Below are positions 17,260 to 26,182 of a DNA stretch of 64,000 nucleotides, piece after piece. The DNA is from Ponticaulis sp. (GTDB lineage Bacteria; Pseudomonadota; Alphaproteobacteria; Caulobacterales; Hyphomonadaceae). The notes below the pieces were generated by a model. That model made no database searches, was not told where the DNA came from, and was given only the letters and a program-made list of their open reading frames with translations. Every line of letters starts with the position of its first letter. Position 1 is the stretch's first letter. The position numbers and the translations under genes were made by a program. The stretch spans positions 124,001 to 188,000 of the forward strand of contig NZLU01000017.1 in assembly GCA_002692725.1 (NCBI GenBank), written 5' to 3'.

Positions 17260-18255
17260 CTACAGCAAGCCCGCTTTTACGGCCAGTTGGCGATAGCTCG
17301 TCTCTGGTCGCGGACCGTAATGCGAAATTACTTCGGCGGCCGCGATATGACCGAGTTTGGCGCAATCGCGCATGCGGCGGTTGCGGGCATATCCGAACAG
17401 GAATCCAGCGGCATACTGGTCACCGGCACCGGTTGCATCAATTACCTTTTTCACAGGCTCTGCCGGCATGGTGATCACTTCAGATGGCGTGACCACGACA
17501 GATCCTTTTGACGACCGTGTGATCGCAGCCGCATAAGCGTCTTTGCGTAATTCCTTGATAGCCGCTTCGAAATTATCAGTCTCATAAAGCGACAAAAGTT
17601 CAGCTTCATTTGCAAAGAGAAGATCTACATGGCCGTTAATCAGGTGTCGGAAGCTCGCGCGGTGACGGTCCACACAAAAACTGTCTGAAAGCGTCAGCGA
17701 GACTTTGCGATCAGCCGATCTCGCGACTTCTGCAGCCTTCACAAAGGCTTTCTTTGCGGGCTCTTTGTCAAACAGATACCCCTCAAGATAGAGAATTTTT
17801 CCGCGTCGGATAAGTTCTTCATCAACATCTGATTCAGCGAACTCTGTCGATGCTCCAAGAAAGGTGCTCATAGAGCGTTCGCCATCCGGCGTTACAGCAA
17901 TCATGCAGCGGGCCGTGCCCGGGCCCTCGTCCAGCGGCTCGGTCGGGAATTCTATGAAATGGCGTTCCATCTCCTTGCGGAAGAATTTGCCAAGTGCGTC
18001 CTGGGCGACCTTTCCAATATACCCGGTCGTACCACTGAAGCTGGCAATACCGGCAATCGTATTGGCGCCTGACCCCCCGGGAATACGGCGACCTTCCGGA
18101 CCAAATGCTTTGGCGAGTGTGTTCGCCTCCATTTGATCCACCAGCGTCATACCGCCCTTGCGGATTTCGTGCTCGACCAGAAAGCCTTCCTGAACCGAAG
18201 CGATTACGTCAACAATTGCGTTTCCCACTCCGACGACATCGAGTTCGTTACTCAT
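17260..18255 (-). CDS. PfkB-family kinase, adenosine kinase-like
   Basis: Protein of 331 aa. The PfkB C-terminal signature DATGAGDQYAAGFLFG carries the catalytic Asp; IPGGSGANTIAGIASF is the substrate-binding region. The N-terminus LDVVGVGNAIVDVIA and the length match alphaproteobacterial proteins annotated as adenosine kinase, so ATP-dependent phosphorylation of a nucleoside is the best guess, though sugar kinases share the fold. Its stop lies 3 nt from the stop of the convergent DsbA-family gene. Confidence 0.88.
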   Translation of the reverse strand: MSNELDVVGVGNAIVDVIASVQEGFLVEHEIRKGGMTLVDQMEANTLAKAFGPEGRRIPGGSGANTIAGIASFSGTTGYIGKVAQDALGKFFRKEMERHFIEFPTEPLDEGPGTARCMIAVTPDGERSMSTFLGASTEFAESDVDEELIRRGKILYLEGYLFDKEPAKKAFVKAAEVARSADRKVSLTLSDSFCVDRHRASFRHLINGHVDLLFANEAELLSLYETDNFEAAIKELRKDAYAAAITRSSKGSVVVTPSEVITMPAEPVKKVIDATGAGDQYAAGFLFGYARNRRMRDCAKLGHIAAAEVISHYGPRPETSYRQLAVKAGLL

Positions 18256-18344
18256 GAAAGACCCTGTTCTTCATTTTGATATTGGTGGTATAGATCTGAC
18301 GGCTCGATCGAATCAAAGGCTTATTGCTATCTTTTCAATAAAAA

Positions 18345-19223
18345 ATGAAGATTGCATACCTCTCCTCACCTTCACTTTTATTGGAAGCCAGCTCGGATCC
18401 TGTTGGTCAGGCCGAATTTGAACTTCAGTTTAATTGCCTCTCATCCGCATTGGCGACTTCGGACATTGGTTTGATCCCGCTCGCCTGGAATGATCCGTCT
18501 ACCTTCTGGGGAGACTACGCGGCTGTTTTGATTGGCACAACCTGGGATTATTGGGAAAAGCCTGAACTTTTTCTCCAAGTCCTGCAACGGATTGAAGCAG
18601 AAAACGTAACCCTGTTCAATTCCTGTCAACAAGTCATCTGGAACAGCCGGAAGACTTATCTGAAAGACCTGCAATCCGCGGGCATACCGACGATTCCCAC
18701 ACTCTGGCTCGACCATCCGACGACGGACGGTCTTGAAGAGGCGTTTGAGCGCTGGAAAACCGACAGGATTGTTGTGAAACGCCAAATAGGGGCAGGATCC
18801 ATGGGGCAATTGCTCCTGTCGCGTGGAGACACCCTTCCAGACTATCCTCATTCCGCCATGGTCCAGCCTTTTGTCGAAAGCATCCAGGCGGTGGGCGAAT
18901 ACAGTTTTCTGTTCTTTGACGGTGACTTTTCGCACGCGCTCCTGAAGCGCCCGAAAGCTGGCGACTACCGTGTTCAGGGGCATTATGGCGGCTGGGAAAC
19001 CAGATATAGTCCTGACAAGAGTGAACTGACCCTGGCGCGATCGGTTCTGGACCCTCTCGGTGAAATGCCACTCTATGCCCGGGTCGATTTGGTGAGAGCG
19101 CCCGATGACACGCTCTGGCTGATTGAGCTGGAGCTGATCGAGCCCTACCTTTATCCTGAACAGACCGATGGATTGGGCGAGCGGTTTGCCAGCGCACTAT
19201 TACGACGTCTGTCGGCGGTTTAA
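18345..19223 (+). CDS. ATP-grasp domain protein (RimK/glutathione synthetase-like)
   Basis: Protein of 292 aa with an ATP-grasp arrangement: pre-ATP region (GTTWDYWEKPE), TYLKDLQSAGIPTIPT, nucleotide-binding IVVKRQIGAGSMG, then VGEYSFLFFDGDFSHALLKRP and the metal-binding end WLIELELIEPYLY (Glu-rich). Such enzymes join a carboxylate to an amine or thiol via an acyl phosphate. Substrates are unknown; it is not the glutathione synthetase of this genome, which is at 54618-55577. No clear ribosome-binding site precedes the ATG. The last bases overlap the convergent nth stop. Confidence 0.85.
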   Translation: MKIAYLSSPSLLLEASSDPVGQAEFELQFNCLSSALATSDIGLIPLAWNDPSTFWGDYAAVLIGTTWDYWEKPELFLQVLQRIEAENVTLFNSCQQVIWNSRKTYLKDLQSAGIPTIPTLWLDHPTTDGLEEAFERWKTDRIVVKRQIGAGSMGQLLLSRGDTLPDYPHSAMVQPFVESIQAVGEYSFLFFDGDFSHALLKRPKAGDYRVQGHYGGWETRYSPDKSELTLARSVLDPLGEMPLYARVDLVRAPDDTLWLIELELIEPYLYPEQTDGLGERFASALLRRLSAV

Positions 19224-19981
19224 GTCCGCGTCTTGCCTGGATGTTTCGGTCCCAGAGACGATTTTGCCGGCTCAGATTTCACACCGGCAGGGTCTGGTGT
19301 CTTATCCTTAAACCGGCACAGCTCAGCGATGGGGCAGATCCAGCATTTTGGCTTTCGGGCAACGCATGTGTATCGGCCATGCAGGATAAGCCAGTGATGC
19401 GCACCCTTCTTGAACTCTGGCGGGGTAATTTTTTCAAGCCGGGCTTCTACGTCATCAGGCGTTTTGCCGGGGGCCAGGCCCGTCCGGTTGGACACCCGGA
19501 ATATATGTGTATCAACGGCGATTGTGGGCTCGCCGAACGCTTCGTTCAAAACAACGTTTGCCGTCTTCCGGCCCACACCGGGCAACCGGATCAGCTCATC
19601 ACGGGTTCTGGGGACTTCGCCGCCAAACTCGTCGATCAGTAACTCAGACAGAGCGATAACGTTCTTAGCCTTGTTGCGCCAAAGCCCAATCGTTCTGATA
19701 TGTTCGGCGACGCCCTCTTCACCCAATGCCACCATTTTTTCTGGCGTGTCGGCGATCTGGAAAAGGCCTTTTGTCGCTTTATTGACCCCAACATCTGTCG
19801 CCTGAGCGGACAATGCCACGGCGACAACAAGCGTGTATGGATTGACAAAGTCGAGCTCCGTCCGCGGATCTGGCCGGTCTTCCGCCAGAATTTCAAACAA
19901 TTTGCTCGCCGTGTCCCGAGGGAGACCACGTGGTATTGGCTTCTTCCGTTTCGGTCTAGATGTCTTGGGTGAAGCACTCAT
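19220..19981 (-). CDS. nth: Endonuclease III
   Basis: Base-excision repair glycosylase/AP lyase for oxidised pyrimidines. Protein of 253 aa. Helix-hairpin-helix LPGVGRKTANVVL with the catalytic Lys, then DTHIFRVSNRTGL (catalytic Asp), and the 4Fe-4S loop at residues 206-222 with Cys spacing 6-2-5 (CVARKPKCWICPIAELC). The first ~30 residues are basic and Pro-rich. Divergent from the DUF2244 gene, an arrangement often seen in alphaproteobacteria. Confidence 0.97.
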   Translation of the reverse strand: MSASPKTSRPKRKKPIPRGLPRDTASKLFEILAEDRPDPRTELDFVNPYTLVVAVALSAQATDVGVNKATKGLFQIADTPEKMVALGEEGVAEHIRTIGLWRNKAKNVIALSELLIDEFGGEVPRTRDELIRLPGVGRKTANVVLNEAFGEPTIAVDTHIFRVSNRTGLAPGKTPDDVEARLEKITPPEFKKGAHHWLILHGRYTCVARKPKCWICPIAELCRFKDKTPDPAGVKSEPAKSSLGPKHPGKTRT

Positions 19982-20084
19982 GGGCAGATTTCGGGCCTAT
20001 TGGGCGGCAAAGTGAAAAAATGACTGTTCAGCGATCGGGCTTAAGTTAGGCTGGGCAGAGGAACAAGACCAGTCAGGATGTCTG

Positions 20085-20591
20085 ATGACAGAATTCGATG
20101 ATGAAACGCCGGTCTATTTCGATGCGGTACTGAAACCCAATCGATCGCTGTCCCAGCCCGGCTTTACCATTTTCATGTGTGTACTGGCGGTGTTGAGCTT
20201 CATGTCCGGCATGGCGTTTCTGTCTCTTGGCGCCTTTCCCATCATTGGTTTTTTCGGGCTGGATGTGCTGGCAATCTGGATCGCTTTCAAGCTGTGCTTC
20301 CGTTATCAACGGCAATGGACGCGTGTGCGTGTCACCGCCGAGAATCTCCGGGTCGATCACATGAACCCGAAGGGCGAGACATCCTTTATCGAATTGCCAT
20401 CTGCTTTTGCGCGGATTGAGTTGTCAGAGCCGCTTACCCCCTATAGCTGGCTGACGCTTGCCTATCAGCGCCAGGCCTATGTGATTGGTCGGTTTCTCAC
20501 GGTCGATGAGCGCAAAAGCCTTGCTGATGCAATCCGAACAGCGCTTCTGAAGGCGCGATCGGAGCGGCATTTTGATCCTGATCCGGCGTGA
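20085..20591 (+). CDS. DUF2244 membrane protein
   Basis: Protein of 168 aa. Two TM segments at about residues 29-50 and 52-72 (FTIFMCVLAVLSFMSGMAF, FFGLDVLAIWIAFKLCF) are followed by a cytoplasmic PH-like domain containing RVTAENLRVDH and the end YVIGRFLTVDERKSLADAI, which are characteristic of DUF2244. Function unknown. It precedes the Ada-like gene by 57 nt on the same strand. Confidence 0.88.
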   Translation: MTEFDDETPVYFDAVLKPNRSLSQPGFTIFMCVLAVLSFMSGMAFLSLGAFPIIGFFGLDVLAIWIAFKLCFRYQRQWTRVRVTAENLRVDHMNPKGETSFIELPSAFARIELSEPLTPYSWLTLAYQRQAYVIGRFLTVDERKSLADAIRTALLKARSERHFDPDPA

Positions 20592-20648
20592 GGTATCGGG
20601 CGCAAGAACCGGGTGGAATGCCTGCGGGTTCGATGACACAACTGACCC

Positions 20649-21557
20649 ATGATGACTGAACAGATTTCACATTTACCGCTCGACGAGCGATGTGTCGCTT
20701 ACGATCGAATGGCCAATGTCCTCACCTTTCTGGGGGATAATTGGAAAGACCGGCCAAGCCTGTCACAAACCGCTGAACATTTCGGTCTGTCTCCTTTCCA
20801 TTTTCAGCGCGAATTTTCGCGTTGGGCTGGCCTGACACCAAAACAATATGTGTCTGCGCATGCCCATGCCGCCGCTGGCGAAGCCCTGCGTGAGGGCGCG
20901 AGCGTTCTCGAAGCGAGTTTTGAAGTGGATGCTTCGGGGCCATCCCGGCTGCATGATTTGTTCATTGCGCATGAAGCTCTCACCCCGGGGGAAGCAGGAT
21001 CAGGCGGTCGAAACGTAACTCTGACCATTGGCAAAGGCCCGACGCCCTTTGGTCTGGGGGTTTTCCTGTTCTCTGATCGCGGGCTGACCGCGCTCGGATT
21101 TGTCGATGCCTCGCCGGAAACGGCAGGCCGTCCGGGTGAGCACACGGGACGAACGGAAGAAGACGCGTTTCAGGACCTCGTTTCCCGTTATCCGCGCGCC
21201 GATATCCGCAGGGACGATCAGGCAGCGGCCAGGTTCGCAGAAAACGTGTTCGAACCGGGCGCGCAGGTGCCGCTCGCGCTATATGGCACGCCGTTTCGGC
21301 GTCAGGTCTGGCGGGCTTTACTCGAGATTCCAGTCGGAGAAACCCGCACCTATGGGGCGCTGGCGAGCCTGATAGGGAATGACAAAGCGGCTCGCGCAAC
21401 GGGCACAGCGGTCGGCGCAAACCCGATTTCCTGGTTTATTCCCTGTCACAGGGCCTTGGCTTCCGACGGACGGTTACATAATTATCATTGGGGCGTAAGA
21501 CGAAAACGCGCCATGCTGGCAATGGAAGCCGGCTTCCGGGATTACGGAACCGGATAA
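20649..21557 (+). CDS. AraC HTH / methylated-DNA-[protein]-cysteine methyltransferase (Ada-like)
   Basis: Repairs O6-methylguanine by transferring the alkyl group to its own Cys. Protein of 302 aa: a single AraC-type DNA-binding domain at residues ~10-105 (FGLSPFHFQREFSRWAGLTPKQY) and a C-terminal methyltransferase domain with the active site IPCHRAL and the preceding GTPFRRQVWRALLEIPVGET and ARATGTAVGANP. The N-terminal zinc/phosphotriester-repair domain of E. coli Ada is absent. A second ATG at 20652 is equally possible as start. Confidence 0.94.
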   Translation: MMTEQISHLPLDERCVAYDRMANVLTFLGDNWKDRPSLSQTAEHFGLSPFHFQREFSRWAGLTPKQYVSAHAHAAAGEALREGASVLEASFEVDASGPSRLHDLFIAHEALTPGEAGSGGRNVTLTIGKGPTPFGLGVFLFSDRGLTALGFVDASPETAGRPGEHTGRTEEDAFQDLVSRYPRADIRRDDQAAARFAENVFEPGAQVPLALYGTPFRRQVWRALLEIPVGETRTYGALASLIGNDKAARATGTAVGANPISWFIPCHRALASDGRLHNYHWGVRRKRAMLAMEAGFRDYGTG

Positions 21558-21584
21558 CGCAAATGGCAATCAGGAGCCGTTAGT

Positions 21585-22085
21585 TTGAATCAGATCATAC
21601 TCGGAATAACGGCGTTCTTTATTGTCTGGGCGCTTCTGATTTTCTGGAACTTCTTTGGGATCAGACGCGAAGCGCAGGCTGTCTATCGAGCCGCGCGCAA
21701 TCGCGGTGAGTTTCCCGACACCGAACCTTTTGGGCCTTTTGAGCGGGCCTATCTCAAAACCAGCGTGTTGCGGGTCTCAATCTATCGCTGGCTTGCCAGC
21801 CTTGTGGCGGTTGTCAGCCTCCCCTTTGTGGTCGCGGCCTTCAACTGGCTCTGGGTCCGGGCTTATTACCTGTTTCAGGCCGATGATGTGTTTGGCGAAG
21901 GACAGCTCATCCATTCCTTCTATCTTGCTGTTGGGAGTCTGAGCGGTCTGGTTTTCGTCGCGGGGGTATTTGCCTGGTATTACCATAAGGGCAGACCGGC
22001 AGACTTCGACCTTGCCTGGGAAGCCGAAAAGCAAAAACAGCACGGCCCTGACTTTGCTCCATCAGAACTGAAAAAGGACGCCTGA
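21585..22085 (+). CDS. Small membrane protein of unknown function
   Basis: Protein of 166 aa from a TTG start preceded by AGGAG. Three hydrophobic segments: residues ~3-25 (IILGITAFFIVWALLIFWNFF), ~67-90 and ~113-132. The C-terminal tail is hydrophilic and ends DFAPSELKKDA. No motif recognised. The stop overlaps the gloA start (TGATG), so it is translated together with gloA. Confidence 0.75.
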   Translation: MNQIILGITAFFIVWALLIFWNFFGIRREAQAVYRAARNRGEFPDTEPFGPFERAYLKTSVLRVSIYRWLASLVAVVSLPFVVAAFNWLWVRAYYLFQADDVFGEGQLIHSFYLAVGSLSGLVFVAGVFAWYYHKGRPADFDLAWEAEKQKQHGPDFAPSELKKDA

Positions 22086-22555
22086 TGTCTGTTGAATTTC
22101 TCCATTCCATGATCCGGGTCAGCGATCTCGAAAAGACGATCCGGTTCTTCACTGAAGGTCTGGGCCTGAAGGAAATTCGCCGCATAGATAACAGCGCGGG
22201 GCGTTTCACGCTGGCTTTCCTGGCCTCACCAGAAGATCTGGAGCGCGCTCAGTTTGATGAAAACGGCACGCCTCTCAAGGCTGGTGTGCCCATGGTTGAG
22301 CTGACCTATAATTGGGATCCGGAAGAGTATTCTGGTGGCCGCAATTTTGGTCACCTCGCTTATCAGGTGGGGAATATTTATGAGGTGGTTGAGCATCTTG
22401 CTGAGATGGGCGTGACGATCAATCGACCACCGCGCGACGGGCATATGGCCTTTGTGCGCTCCCCAGACGGGATTTCCATCGAATTGCTGCAGAAGGGCGA
22501 CGCCTTGCCACCAAAAGAGCCCTGGGCCAGCGCGGAAAACATTGGCAGCTGGTAG
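22085..22555 (+). CDS. gloA: Lactoylglutathione lyase (glyoxalase I)
   Basis: Converts the methylglyoxal-glutathione hemithioacetal to lactoylglutathione. Protein of 156 aa with two betaalphabeta-beta-beta units: FLHSMIRVSDLEKTIRFF (His ligand), VELTYNWDPEEYSGG (Glu), GRNFGHLAYQV (His) and SPDGISIELLQKG (Glu), which together form the metal site. Full family length. Preceded by a co-translated membrane protein; convergent with the TerB-like gene. Confidence 0.95.
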   Translation: MSVEFLHSMIRVSDLEKTIRFFTEGLGLKEIRRIDNSAGRFTLAFLASPEDLERAQFDENGTPLKAGVPMVELTYNWDPEEYSGGRNFGHLAYQVGNIYEVVEHLAEMGVTINRPPRDGHMAFVRSPDGISIELLQKGDALPPKEPWASAENIGSW

Positions 22556-22570
22556 CGCTAATCTGACCGC

Positions 22571-23101
22571 TTAACTCAGAACGCCGGTCATGCGCCGGAA
22601 GGTCTGCAGAACGGCAAGTTGTTCGCTGCTTGGAGCGCCATCGGCCTCTGAGACCTGGATCAGCATATCATCGAGTTCGACGATATCCTCGTGCGAGACG
22701 CCTGCCTGAACAATCTTCACCATGCGGCGCATCAGTCGGTCAGTGCCGGCATCGGGTGCGCTCACCCATGCGGCCTGAGTGAGAATTTCGTCGGCCTCTT
22801 CCGCCTCAAAGGCAAATTGCTGAACAATGATGGCCTCAATCTTGTTTTTCTGCTCCCGGGTGACTTCGCCGCGGGCGCGTGCAATCTCCAGCATGATGAT
22901 CACCGCCGCTTCACGGGGATCAGAGACCAGATCAGCGCCTTTTTTGCCCGTGCGGCGGCGAAACGCGAGTTTACGCGGAAGATTGGCGGCTTCTTTTGCA
23001 TAATCCCCGATTTCCCTCGCAGCAGATGCGGCCGCCTGAATTCGCCAGATCAATACGCCGACCGCGCTCAACGCGCCGAGAATCAACATCAGAATGTGCA
23101 C
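22571..23101 (-). CDS. TerB-like membrane-anchored protein
   Basis: Protein of 176 aa: one N-terminal TM segment (ILMLILGALSAVGVLIWRI), a basic linker, then an all-helical domain at ~60-170 with DPREAAVIIMLEIARARGEVT and EAEEADEILTQAAW, which resembles the TerB (tellurite-resistance/DjlA N-terminal) fold with its acidic metal-binding positions. No tellurite operon is present, so a role in resistance is not implied. It follows pyrF by 36 nt on the same strand. Confidence 0.75.
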   Translation of the reverse strand: MHILMLILGALSAVGVLIWRIQAAASAAREIGDYAKEAANLPRKLAFRRRTGKKGADLVSDPREAAVIIMLEIARARGEVTREQKNKIEAIIVQQFAFEAEEADEILTQAAWVSAPDAGTDRLMRRMVKIVQAGVSHEDIVELDDMLIQVSEADGAPSSEQLAVLQTFRRMTGVLS

Positions 23102-23137
23102 TATTCAGCCTCCCAGACAAGAAAGTCAGAATGACTT

Positions 23138-24034
23138 CTAATCTACATTGCGTCGAGTCGCTTTTCGAAGGTCATCCTGCGCAAAGGCGATCGCGTCGCG
23201 AATCGCTGTTTGCCACTCTTCCGTGCTTCCAGCGTTCTGCGCAGCCTCCGGAAAGGTCACAGAACGAGATGCATTGACCACGCCACCTTCAAGCGTGCCC
23301 TTAATAGGAATAAAGCCGCTCACAGCCTGATCAGCGCCAGCGCCTTGTGCCCCGTATCCTGGAACCAGGAACAGATTATCCGGCGCGGCTGATCTGATCT
23401 TGCGTGCTTCATCCGGTGCAGTTGCGCCCGCCACAAACATAAAGCCCGACCAGTCAGTTTCATCACCCTTCAGAGGTTTGCCGAGCTTATTGAACTCACG
23501 AGCAAGGCGAAGGAAGATTGGTTCTCCGCCGAAATCCAGCTCCTGAATGTCTGCTGCTCCGGGATTAGATGTGCGCGTCAGAACCGCAATTCCGCGACCA
23601 TTCGGGTCGGCAGCGTCGATAAAGGGCTGAAGCGTTTCATAACCCATGAAAGGGTTCACGGTCAGGGCGTCACACGGGCAGGCCGCCGTTTCGCCTAAAT
23701 AGGCGTCGGCATATCCCTTGGCTGTTGAGCCGATATCGCCTCGTTTGGCATCGAGTATCACCAGAAGGTCTGCGTCGCGCGCGGTTTTGCAAACATGTTC
23801 CAGCGCGGCCATGCCAACACTGCCCCAAAGTTCGAAGAATGCGGCTTGAGGCTTGATACAGGCGACCTGCCCGGCAGCAGCTTCGATAATGCCATCTGCC
23901 CAGACGGCAATGGCACCTGCGCTCGGCTTGCCAAACAATTCGGGAAACAGTCCGGGATGCGGATCAATACCGACACAGAGCGGGCCAAATTCGCGCGTTT
24001 TCTCAATCAGTCGGTCTGCAAATGCGCGTGTCAT
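23138..24034 (-). CDS. pyrF: Orotidine 5'-phosphate decarboxylase (group 2)
   Basis: Last step of UMP synthesis. Protein of 298 aa of the longer group-2 class: CVGIDPHPGLFP at the N-terminus, CIKPQAAFFELWG, and the catalytic ILDAKRGDIGSTAKGYADAYLG (Asp-Lys-Asp), then LVPGYGAQGAG. The ATG is 1 nt downstream of the stop of the serine protease gene, so the two are coupled. Confidence 0.95.
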   Translation of the reverse strand: MTRAFADRLIEKTREFGPLCVGIDPHPGLFPELFGKPSAGAIAVWADGIIEAAAGQVACIKPQAAFFELWGSVGMAALEHVCKTARDADLLVILDAKRGDIGSTAKGYADAYLGETAACPCDALTVNPFMGYETLQPFIDAADPNGRGIAVLTRTSNPGAADIQELDFGGEPIFLRLAREFNKLGKPLKGDETDWSGFMFVAGATAPDEARKIRSAAPDNLFLVPGYGAQGAGADQAVSGFIPIKGTLEGGVVNASRSVTFPEAAQNAGSTEEWQTAIRDAIAFAQDDLRKATRRNVD

Positions 24035-24035
24035 C

Positions 24036-24866
24036 TCATTCTCTCGCCTGGCAAAGCACTTTCACAATCGTCAGATTGCGTCGGAGACGATCACCCTCGC
24101 CTCCATAATTTGTCGTGGTCAGAGATCTGGCCTGTTCGCCATCTGCCGCATAGTCCGCATTTGAGTCCAGAAATGACAAAACAGCTGCGGGTGACGTCGT
24201 ATAGATACGGCCGCGCCGCGGGCTTTCTGCGACGGTGACGCCGATCACTTCGCCATCTTCATCGAACACCGGACCCCCGCTGATTCCGCCAAGAGATCCA
24301 TTGAGATTTCGGGTCCGTCCGGCCTCGGCCCAGGCGAGCACAGGCTCGGACACATTATAGCGGCCCCGGGACACCATGGTCGATCGGGCGAGAAGTCGGG
24401 AGGTGACTTCACCGGGGCGGCCCTGCGGATAACCAATATGAAACCCGGTTTGACCAACACGCTTTTCAGATCCCAGATCGAGGCGTGTCGCATCGGGCCC
24501 ACCATCGGTGTAAAGAAGGGCCATATCGCCTGCGCCATATATTTCATAACGATCGACAGGCACAATCCGGCTCGGTCCGACGCGGATGGCCAAGTCGCTG
24601 CAGCCATCGACAACGTGACGGGCCGTCAGCCACATGCCAGCTTTTGCCACGGCGAAGGCCGTACCAACGCCAGGCCCGGCGTCGATTTCCACGTCGACAA
24701 GCACTTCTTCGTCAAAAATGCTCGGCGCGGGAAGCGTCACATCGGGTAGCTGATATTCCTCTGGAATGGTTTGAGGCGCATTCGCATCATCGTCATTCTG
24801 CGATAGCAGAACATAAAGGACCGCGACCAGAGCGACCGAATAAATGAACCAGTCAGGGATTCTCAC
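24036..24866 (-). CDS. Membrane-anchored trypsin-like serine protease
   Basis: Protein of 276 aa from GTG 24866, preceded by GAGG (which overlaps the stop of the upstream gene); an open frame to 24920 is not needed. One TM anchor at residues ~5-22 (WFIYSVALVAVLYVLLSQ), then a trypsin-fold domain with MWLTARHVVDGC (His), AGDMALLYTDG (Asp) and LGGISGGPVFDEDG (Ser), so the triad is complete. No PDZ domain is present, unlike HtrA/Deg. Probably periplasmic quality control or signalling; substrate unknown. Lies between the DUF350 gene and pyrF. Confidence 0.86.
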   Translation of the reverse strand: MRIPDWFIYSVALVAVLYVLLSQNDDDANAPQTIPEEYQLPDVTLPAPSIFDEEVLVDVEIDAGPGVGTAFAVAKAGMWLTARHVVDGCSDLAIRVGPSRIVPVDRYEIYGAGDMALLYTDGGPDATRLDLGSEKRVGQTGFHIGYPQGRPGEVTSRLLARSTMVSRGRYNVSEPVLAWAEAGRTRNLNGSLGGISGGPVFDEDGEVIGVTVAESPRRGRIYTTSPAAVLSFLDSNADYAADGEQARSLTTTNYGGEGDRLRRNLTIVKVLCQARE

Positions 24867-24876
24867 CGGTCTTACC

Positions 24877-25308
24877 TCATTGCATGACTGGCGCCGGCAC
24901 CCAGAGCGCAGCGCCAACAATCATCGCGGTTGAGATTTTTACGGCGATCAGAACGATTGCTGCGCCAGCCTCGTCATTCTCGATGCGCTTGGGCAAGTCT
25001 TTCAGAATGAGGTCGACCACACGGAAGGACAGTAATTGGATAAGCAGCGCAACAACGCCCCAGATCAAAAGGTCGAATAAAGACAGACTGGTAGCTAGCG
25101 CTGATGCGATAGGAATCGTAAGACCGATAATGACACCAGCAAGACCGAGCCCGGCAGATGCGTTGCCATTTCTGAGCAACTCCATCTCTTTCATGGGCGT
25201 TAGAATGACATAGACCACGCAACTCACGACAAGAAGTAGGCCAGCTGCCAGAGTGCTGATAAGGAAATTGTCAAAGCCATGAACAAATGACTGAATTGCT
25301 GCGTCCAT
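24877..25308 (-). CDS. DUF350 membrane protein
   Basis: Protein of 143 aa with four TM segments: ~15-38, ~52-70 (AGLGLAGVIIGLTIPIASAL), ~77-97 and ~117-138. The ELLRNGNASAGLGLAG stretch and the repeated two-TM units are typical of DUF350 (YjfL family). Function unknown. The stop codon lies in the ribosome-binding region of the protease gene. Divergent from bdhA. Confidence 0.85.
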   Translation of the reverse strand: MDAAIQSFVHGFDNFLISTLAAGLLLVVSCVVYVILTPMKEMELLRNGNASAGLGLAGVIIGLTIPIASALATSLSLFDLLIWGVVALLIQLLSFRVVDLILKDLPKRIENDEAGAAIVLIAVKISTAMIVGAALWVPAPVMQ

Positions 25309-25397
25309 ACTTTACCCTTTCGTGGCGTGCACTCTACGTCATGTCTTATGCTCGCTGACGTGTCAGCTATAGACCTTTTAATCAGGGAGAACGACCC

Positions 25398-26180
25398 GTG
25401 CTTCAAGGAAAAACTGCTCTTGTTACAGGCTCAACAAGTGGAATCGGAAAAGCCATTGTGACAAGGCTGGCTGAAGCTGGTGCGAATGTCGTCATCAATG
25501 GGTTTGGTGATGCAGATGAAATCGAAGCCTTTCGCGCTGGTCTGGTGACAGATCACGGTATCAAAGCACATTACGCCAATACGGATCTGACGAAATCTGA
25601 TCTCATTGACGACATGATTGCCGAAGCCAGTTCGGAAGTCGGCCCCATCGATATTCTGGTGAATAATGCGGGCGTTCAGCATGTATCGCCGATTGAGGAG
25701 TTTCCCGAGGAGAAATGGGATCTGATCATCGCGCTGAACCTTTCGGCCGCCTTCCACACGATCCGATTTGTCATGCCGCACATGAAAAAGGCCGGATGGG
25801 GCCGGATTATCAATACGGCCTCGGCGCATGCGCTCGTCGCTTCACCCTATAAGGCAGCCTATGTGGCCGCGAAGCACGGTATTGCGGGTCTGACAAAAGT
25901 GGTGGCGCTGGAAGGTGCAACCCATGGCTTGCGTTGCAATGCCATTTGTCCTGGCTATGTGCACACGCCTCTGGTCGATGGACAGATTGCCGATACGGCG
26001 AAATCTCGCGGCATCAGCGAAGAGGAAGTCAAGCGAGACGTTCTGCTGGCGGCTCAGCCGACTAAGGAGTTCGTGACCTCAGAACAAATTGCTGAATTCG
26101 CGCATTTCCTCTGCTCGCCTGCTGCAGATCAGATCAATGGGGCTCTGTTGCCGGTCGATGGTGGCTGGGTCGCGCAATAG
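25398..26180 (+). CDS. bdhA: 3-hydroxybutyrate dehydrogenase
   Basis: NAD-dependent short-chain dehydrogenase interconverting 3-hydroxybutyrate and acetoacetate, part of ketone body or PHB turnover. Protein of 260 aa from GTG. TGSTSGIG (NAD site), NNAGVQHVSPIEEFP, INTASAHALVASPYKAAYVAAKHG (Ser-Tyr-Lys) and the HTPLV and QPTKEFVTSEQIAEFAHFL stretches are characteristic of BdhA rather than of SDRs in general. Convergent with the next gene by 2 nt. Confidence 0.94.
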   Translation: MLQGKTALVTGSTSGIGKAIVTRLAEAGANVVINGFGDADEIEAFRAGLVTDHGIKAHYANTDLTKSDLIDDMIAEASSEVGPIDILVNNAGVQHVSPIEEFPEEKWDLIIALNLSAAFHTIRFVMPHMKKAGWGRIINTASAHALVASPYKAAYVAAKHGIAGLTKVVALEGATHGLRCNAICPGYVHTPLVDGQIADTAKSRGISEEEVKRDVLLAAQPTKEFVTSEQIAEFAHFLCSPAADQINGALLPVDGGWVAQ

Positions 26181-26182
26181 GC

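Noticed and set aside
19241..19642. 133-aa plus-strand frame opposite nth
   Set aside because: Complete antisense overlap with endonuclease III; no domain and no ribosome-binding site.
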